From Mesocentrotus franciscanus (taxonomy: Eukaryota > Echinodermata > Echinoidea > Camarodonta > Strongylocentrotidae), in contig CP137682.1 of assembly GCA_037976565.1 (NCBI GenBank), positions 28,640,199 to 28,704,198 of the forward strand: a stretch of DNA of 64,000 nucleotides, read 5' to 3'. The first letter of the stretch is position 1. Each line of letters begins with the position of its first letter. The notes under the pieces are model-generated. The model did not search any database. It was given only the letters and a program-made list of their open reading frames with translations, and was not told where the DNA came from. Shown here in pieces: positions 58,487 to 64,000 of the stretch. A program made the translations under genes and the position numbers.

Positions 58487-58700
58487 TTCAGTTGAGCTAC
58501 CCACCGTTCATGGGCATGTGCATTGGGGTTAATTCATTAATTGATGTAACTTGATTGTTATGCCATGCTACTGTACTTTGTGCAGAAAATGGACTCAGTA
58601 ACTCAGCTTGCAAGCATCCTAAAATATATATATATTGATTGCTCTTGCATGAAACTGCCAGTAGCCATGATCAACTGAAGTATTCCATCTTCACAGGATA

Positions 58701-58731
<31 letters not shown>

Positions 58732-61500
58732 TTTTAAATCTAAATCACTTAATACTAATGTATCTTGTTCAGATATTCTATGTACTATTTGGCAAAATTG
58801 TTTGAAAGGTTCATGTCTTAAACCATGTTAAAGTTGCTTGAAACTTTGAGAAAACAACTTGTGAAATTGTGTGATAAGGCCATTGCACAATGCATAACTA
58901 TTGTGCAAAACATTGATGATCAATGGTCGAACCCCCCTCCATCAGTTACAATAGGGTTAAAATATGCATGCATTTACTACGTTTTTTTTGTTTTGTTTTT
59001 TTGTTTTTGGTATTGAGTCTAAGTTCTGATTATAAGATGTTGAAAAGTCTGTCATACATTTTGAGATGAGATTGTGTGTCCGCGTAAATAAAAATTGAGG
59101 TTCAATGAAGTGAGTTTCTGTTGATAAAACATTTGCTGGTTTCATCTCTTTTTTTAATTTTGTCACTGTTAATTCAGCTTGTGCAGTTCCTATAAAAGCA
59201 CTGTCCTTGATTTTTGTGTGTATATTTTAGGCAATAATTTACAGGGTTATTGTGTATCATGGCACCGTGACATTGTATAGTTTTATAAACTCTACATGCA
59301 TGCCAAATATGAAGATAATAAAAGGAGTTAGTGAGGGGGACACTGTGAAGCCAAATATATGTCCCCCCTTCTTTGGGCCTGTGAATGGACAAAATGCCTT
59401 GGGCTGAATATAGTTAATTACTCACAAATAAATACATGCAATTGAAAACTTGTGAAAGGAGTTAAGAGCACTGTGCTTTTCATGTGATAATTTCTTTGTT
59501 TTTTCTACCCTGATATGATATAACAGGGTTCTTGGAATAATTACAATTTACATAGTAATATAATCATAAATTTAGAAATTATGGTTAAGATATAGATCAA
59601 CATTACTCAGAATATAAATTCCGAGTTGGTATGAGCTGTAGCCTTTATGACTAGACTATTAGCAAAACAGTTTTTGATCTCATAAATGTACATGCTTAAT
59701 ATAGGATGACAAAAAGGGCTGGGGTCACTTCTTGTATAAAATCTTGGGAAAATCATTGATTGTTTTTTTTAATATACCTGGCTGAATGAAGTTTTATGAT
59801 TTTATGGTCAGTTATTCAAAAATAACTCGCCCTAAAATTATAAAACTTCATTCAGCCTGGTATTTACTTTTTACCATCCTTAATTTGCAACAAAAAAAGT
59901 GTTATAACAAAAGCTAGTGAATGAACTTTTGTGATTGCTCTTTCCATTGTGATCCATAGTTTGCGTATATTAGATGTGAAGTAACTGGATTTTTGGGGGA
60001 CACCCTGAATGTTATACGGAAAATAATACAGAACAGGCACGTCAATCAAAATATTAACATTCCGGTTAAATGTCAATTGTGTATGAATTCAATTAACATG
60101 TATATGTGCACTTTGTGTACTTGGCAATTCAATGTAATGTGGGCTAGATATTGATTATTTCAGTCATTTAAAGACCATGTGCAACCAATAACAAGTTAAC
60201 TGCTTTTGAACCATATGATCGTCCACATTTGTAACATTCTGAATGTAATAAATGAATTATACATTTATTCAGTGATTTGCAAAGTTGATATATGTGTGTC
60301 GCTTATTGTGGAATTGCCATGTACTATTTGTGAATGTTACGATTGTGTCATAGATGCTTGCTTTTGTTTGCAAACTCATTTATTTAGGGGAGGGGTGGGG
60401 TACTCAGATTTGTCACCAATGGGGTGTATGGAGCCTCTCAACCCATACTATTTTATTAAGACTCAGTTGCCCTCCCCCAAAAAAAATGTAGGCCTAACAT
60501 TTATTAGGGATTCTAGATCATATTTACAAATAGAAATTTACAGATTTTTTAAAAACAAAAATGTGGAAAATGGGGGCATGTTTTTTTGTGTGCGTGCTTT
60601 CGTGTGTGTGTGAGGGTGTGTGTGTGTGGTTGTCGGCCAATGTGTGCCAAATTGCAATACCAATTAAATATTTTGACAGCCACACTGTCACAGATCAAAA
60701 AGAGACCATGAATGATATCATTTATAGCCTCACACACCGCCCCCACCATGCACCCCTCCAAATGCAGAATAGTAATTTTCTAGGGTTTTTTTTAAAATAT
60801 TTTTTATCTTATTTATTTATTTATTTTCTTTTGAGCAGCTAGTTGGGTATACAGCGTCGATATCTACACACACACACACAAGAAAACTGGAGAGAAAAAA
60901 AAACGGCTTCGTATTTAGGGTGGGGGTCGATCTCCCCTTTATTATTCTTTATATTTTGGTTAGATGGGCTGCTATTGCCACCCCACTCCTCCCCTTCCCA
61001 TGCAAGCCCCAAAACAACAATAAGGAAGTAATTATTTCGTCTTAGCTCTGTGTGATTATTGTGCTCCTTTTATATATTATCCGTAAACTGATCATATTTA
61101 CTGTTTGAAAGTTTAGTTTGAAAGTTTATTTATTTACTTATCGACAACCCATTCTGGGTATCGGAGTCCATTACAAATACATTAGAATAATTTACATAAC
61201 AGCATTTGAATAATACATATTCAAACAAGCAAATCGAAAGTACATTAAAAAAGCAAAATGTACAAAATAACATTAAATAAACAAATTATTTGAGTGATAT
61301 AAAATTAAGAAAAAAAAGGAAAGAAAGAAAGAAAGAAGTATATGGAAATATATTACAAGAAAGGAAATTTGAAGGGAGTGAGAGTGAAGGTGGTGGGGTG
61401 AAATGTGACTCTTGATTGTAAGTCCATATATCTGATGTTCACATTATGTCAATTGTTATGACATACAGGAAATAAATGAATGAAATAAAATAATAATAAT
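58487..61500. other. Non-coding stretch with simple repeats
   Basis: Contains (TA)n at 58,700-58,725, a hairpin at 59.8 kb, a GT tract near 60,590-60,630 and an AT-rich, TTTATTTATTTACTTA-bearing block at 61,110-61,480 that may be a minus-strand LINE 3' end. No gene recognised. Confidence 0.5.
59775..59862. mobile_element. Small hairpin MITE with TA flanks
   Basis: CCTGGCTGAATGAAGTTTTAT pairs with ATAAAACTTCATTCAGCCTGG; TA lies on both outer sides, as for Tc1/mariner-type MITEs. Confidence 0.7.
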
Positions 61501-61519
61501 AATGAAGAATAATCTCTGC

Positions 61520-61830
61520 GTACCGAAAAATATAACAGTAGTGGCGCATGCGCAAAGCTATCTTCCGCATGTCCATAGTGAAGTCGCATACGTCTACATG
61601 GTATCTATCATATCACCGGTGAGTTCAGATCAGTGTGTGTGTGTGTGTGTGTTTGAGTTTTTACAGACGTGTATCAATCAGATATGATTATTTACGTCTG
61701 GGACCGACCTTTAACGTCTCCATCCGAAAGACGTGACCAGGGCTCGAACCTCGAACCTTTGAATCAATTCGTAACTTCCCCACGCAGCTTGGATTACAGG
61801 CGCACGCCACAACGCCCAGTTGTACATGTA
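61520..61830 (-). repeat. tRNA/pol III-derived SINE
   Basis: Minus strand: GGCGTGCGCCTGTAATCC (A-box-like, resembling the 7SL/Alu start), B box GGTTCGAGCCC at about 61,740-61,750, then CTTTCGGATGGAGACGTTAA and GGTCGGTCCCAGACGTAAA, a block like the conserved central domains of marine-invertebrate SINEs. Domain naming is from memory. Confidence 0.6.
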
Positions 61831-61831
61831 G

Positions 61832-61902
61832 TCTTTGCTGCAGCCCGGTTTTACTCACTTATCGTGAAAATGACGGAACTACAGTGTAAAACGTAAAGTC
61901 GC
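61832..61902 (+). repeat. LINE ORF2 scrap joined to the SINE
   Basis: CTTTGCTGCAGCCCGGTTTT through AAAACGTAAAGTCGC is the reverse complement of about 48,030-48,100 with no differences I noticed. It is followed by GGATCCGCCACTGG, an end like the 3529-3907 MITE. Confidence 0.65.
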
Positions 61903-61984
61903 GCCGGCCCCCCCCCTGGATCCGCCACTGGTCAAGCTGCAAAGTGATTTAGAGGAGAAAATAATTACGCATTGAAAAAGACAG

Positions 61985-63260
61985 TGTTTATTTATTTATT
62001 TATTTATTCTAAGTGATTTCTTTAAACAGGGTAGTTTCATTCAGTTCCATTGGAAGCTAATGGATCTGCTTTTCAAGAAACCCCTGCATAATACAATAAC
62101 AGTATAAAAACATAAGTATAATAATGAAATAATTAAAAATTGTACATACATGTGGAATATAAAATTAAACATAAATCTTTTAAAAAATAACACTATTTGA
62201 ATCATACAATATTTATTATCAATTATTTATTTAAAAAAAAACCCTGAATTATTACAATAACAAAACCACGCCTAAAACAACAACAAAAACAAAAAACAAA
62301 AAACCCAAAACCCACAATAAATAAAATAGAAATACTAAAATAATTACAGAAGGAATAGAGTGCAGAAGGCCTATTGCACTTTTGAGAGTTTACCTAAAAT
62401 GTAAAAGGGTCACAGTAAATGTATAGAAAGACGGCATTGCTTTTTGAACAACTGTAGTGATGTGCATGACTGAACAGAAAGTGGGAGTTTGTTAAACAAC
62501 AGCGGACCGTAGTAGGCAAAGCTACGTTTCCTATATTCAGTGAGTGCCTGTGGGACAAACAAAGGACTGTTAACTGCGTACCGTGTCATATAAAAGACTG
62601 GTCGTCGAGTAACGAGACGGTTTAAATAACTTGGGGCTTGTTTATGCAAAATTTAAAAAACAAGAAGACGAAATTGATATTATACCCTTATTTCTAGAGT
62701 TTGCCATTTAAGAATGTTGTAAAATTGAGAGACAGAAGTAAATGAATCTACATTAAAAATCATTCGAACGTTTTTATTTTGAATTCTTTGTAATCTAATG
62801 AGATTAGTTTTTGAGTAAATTCCCCAAACAGTACAACAATAATCAATGTGTGGCAAGATTAGTGAGAAATAAAGACTGATAATTGTTTTACGAGTTAAAT
62901 AAGGCTAAATTCTCCGGACAACCCCAATAGCACGAGATATTTTACAAAAGACACTTCTTACATGTTTAGACCAATTTAAACCTGGATCCAAAATAACTCC
63001 TAAATATTTAAATTTTTATGCCATTAAATTCAATTTCAAGTTTTTGTTTTCGTATTCTTTTCTTTGGACCAAACATCATTACCCATGTCTTGTCTACATT
63101 CAGAATAAGCTTATTGATACTCAACCATTTAATACATACTATGTCAAATTGATATTGCATTTTAATTCTAAGATCATTAACATTTCTACTTTTACAGAAT
63201 AATACGGTATAATCAGCATACAATGACATTTTAACAGTGATGAAGAAGGCCAACAAATGG
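61985..63260 (-). mobile_element. Degraded CR1-like LINE 3' half
   Basis: Minus strand: YADYTVLF (decayed YADD catalytic motif) and LSINKLILNVDKTWVMMFG at 63,008-63,230; KYLGVILDPGLNWSKHV and ILPHIDYCCTVWG near 62,800-62,990; ALTEYRKRSFAYYGPLLFNK at 62,440-62,540. Stops interrupt it. The tail is (AATA)n at about 61,985-62,010. Confidence 0.8.
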
Positions 63261-64000
63261 GGCTACCATGCAGAATACCAAACAGTAAGTAGGTGTTAGC
63301 TATAGTAGCATACGCAATCGGGTGTAGATCTTTATTTTTTCTGGCCGTTATCTAAAGAATCAGTATGCATTTTGTTTCCCCGACATAGCACCAAGAACTT
63401 CGAAAAAATGCCAAATTCGAATCAATTCAGTTATAAGTAGCGAAGCTGGTTTGACAATCTTTTTCAATGGGGAAATTTTTGTTTACTCTGCTGGATTACA
63501 TAATGGGTTAAATTAGCCCTCCTGACATAGCAACAATGGACGAATTTTGATGAATTGTCCCTATATGCACAGTAGAGCCTCTTTCTCCTCATCTGGGACG
63601 ACAAGCGCTTTCAATATCCCTACAGGAAAACAATAGGCTGGAGCTGTAGTGAAATTTCGAGAGAAGAAAACATCTTGAAGACTGTTTAAACTAATGCTAA
63701 GAAATGGAAACTAAATAAATACCGCTTTTCAAACCAATGGGATATGGATGATGTTTAAATATTTAGGATTTGGGTGCAAACGCAATTGGGTACCACTACG
63801 CTGTCTGTGCCAGCTTAGCTAGACCCTAAAAGAATATATAGACCCTATTTAGGAACTCCATTAAGACTCCGATAGTTATTTGCAAAATAACCCCCCTCCC
63901 CTGTCATAGGCCCTTATTTTAATTTGTTTGAGAAATCCATTGACAAATTGTGCTTCACACCCTTTACCTAATTATACATGTATCAACAACAAGTATTTTA
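63261..64000. other. No feature seen
   Basis: AT-rich, no open frame of note, no recognised repeat. Confidence 0.5.

Noticed and set aside
57805..58554. 249-codon frame rich in GGANVGGAIV
   Set aside because: Same minisatellite artefact in the right arm.
1..64000. CRISPR arrays, operons, bacterial promoters or riboswitches
   Set aside because: The window is eukaryotic: spliced genes, LINEs and MITEs; no direct-repeat/spacer pattern.

Overview
The window looks like nuclear DNA of a marine invertebrate deuterostome, most likely an echinoderm of sea-urchin type. The grounds are AT-rich sequence, short exons with GT/AG introns, many CR1/Jockey-like retroposon fragments and MITEs, and a long foldback element whose inverted repeats are built from 15-bp tandem units, as in the TU elements I remember from Strongylocentrotus. 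The species call is inference.

The main gene lies on the minus strand from about 41.4 kb down to 11.9 kb. I could trace 20 coding exons by splice sites and phase. They encode a Mind-bomb-like protein: MIB/HERC2 domain, ZZ zinc finger, second MIB/HERC2 domain, SH3-like (REP) repeats and an ankyrin array. In place of the C-terminal RING fingers of MIB1/MIB2 there is an acidic/basic linker and a complete TKL/RIPK-like protein kinase domain ending at the stop codon. Exon lengths sum to 3,415 nt, which becomes 3,417 (1,138 codons plus stop) when a 2-nt loss in exon 1, visible against the paralogue, is allowed for.

A second same-strand paralogue enters at 4.3 kb and runs off the left edge. Its first four exons (MIB, ZZ, MIB) are present with an intact ATG. 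The two genes sit in a tandem segmental duplication: about 1-9.2 kb matches about 36.7-46.6 kb. Comparing the copies gives empty sites for later insertions, an inverted segment and copy-specific local tandem duplications.

Layout. 0-4.3 kb: 5' exons of paralogue 2. 4.3-9.2 kb: its upstream flank with CT tracts, tRNA-like repeats and a 396-bp near-perfect hairpin. 9.2-11.9 kb: quiet AT-rich DNA. 11.9-41.4 kb: the MIB-ankyrin-kinase gene; its last intron carries a ~6 kb LINE whose ORF1 is split by a DNA transposon, and other introns carry a piggyBac-like element, foldback MITEs, SINE-like repeats and a decayed duplicate exon. 41.4-46.6 kb: upstream flank. 47-53.2 kb: LINE fragments and a broken gene tentatively related to the C-terminal part of MULE/SWIM transposases. 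53.6-58.5 kb: the TU-like foldback element. 58.5-64 kb: mostly non-coding, with a SINE and a degraded minus-strand LINE.
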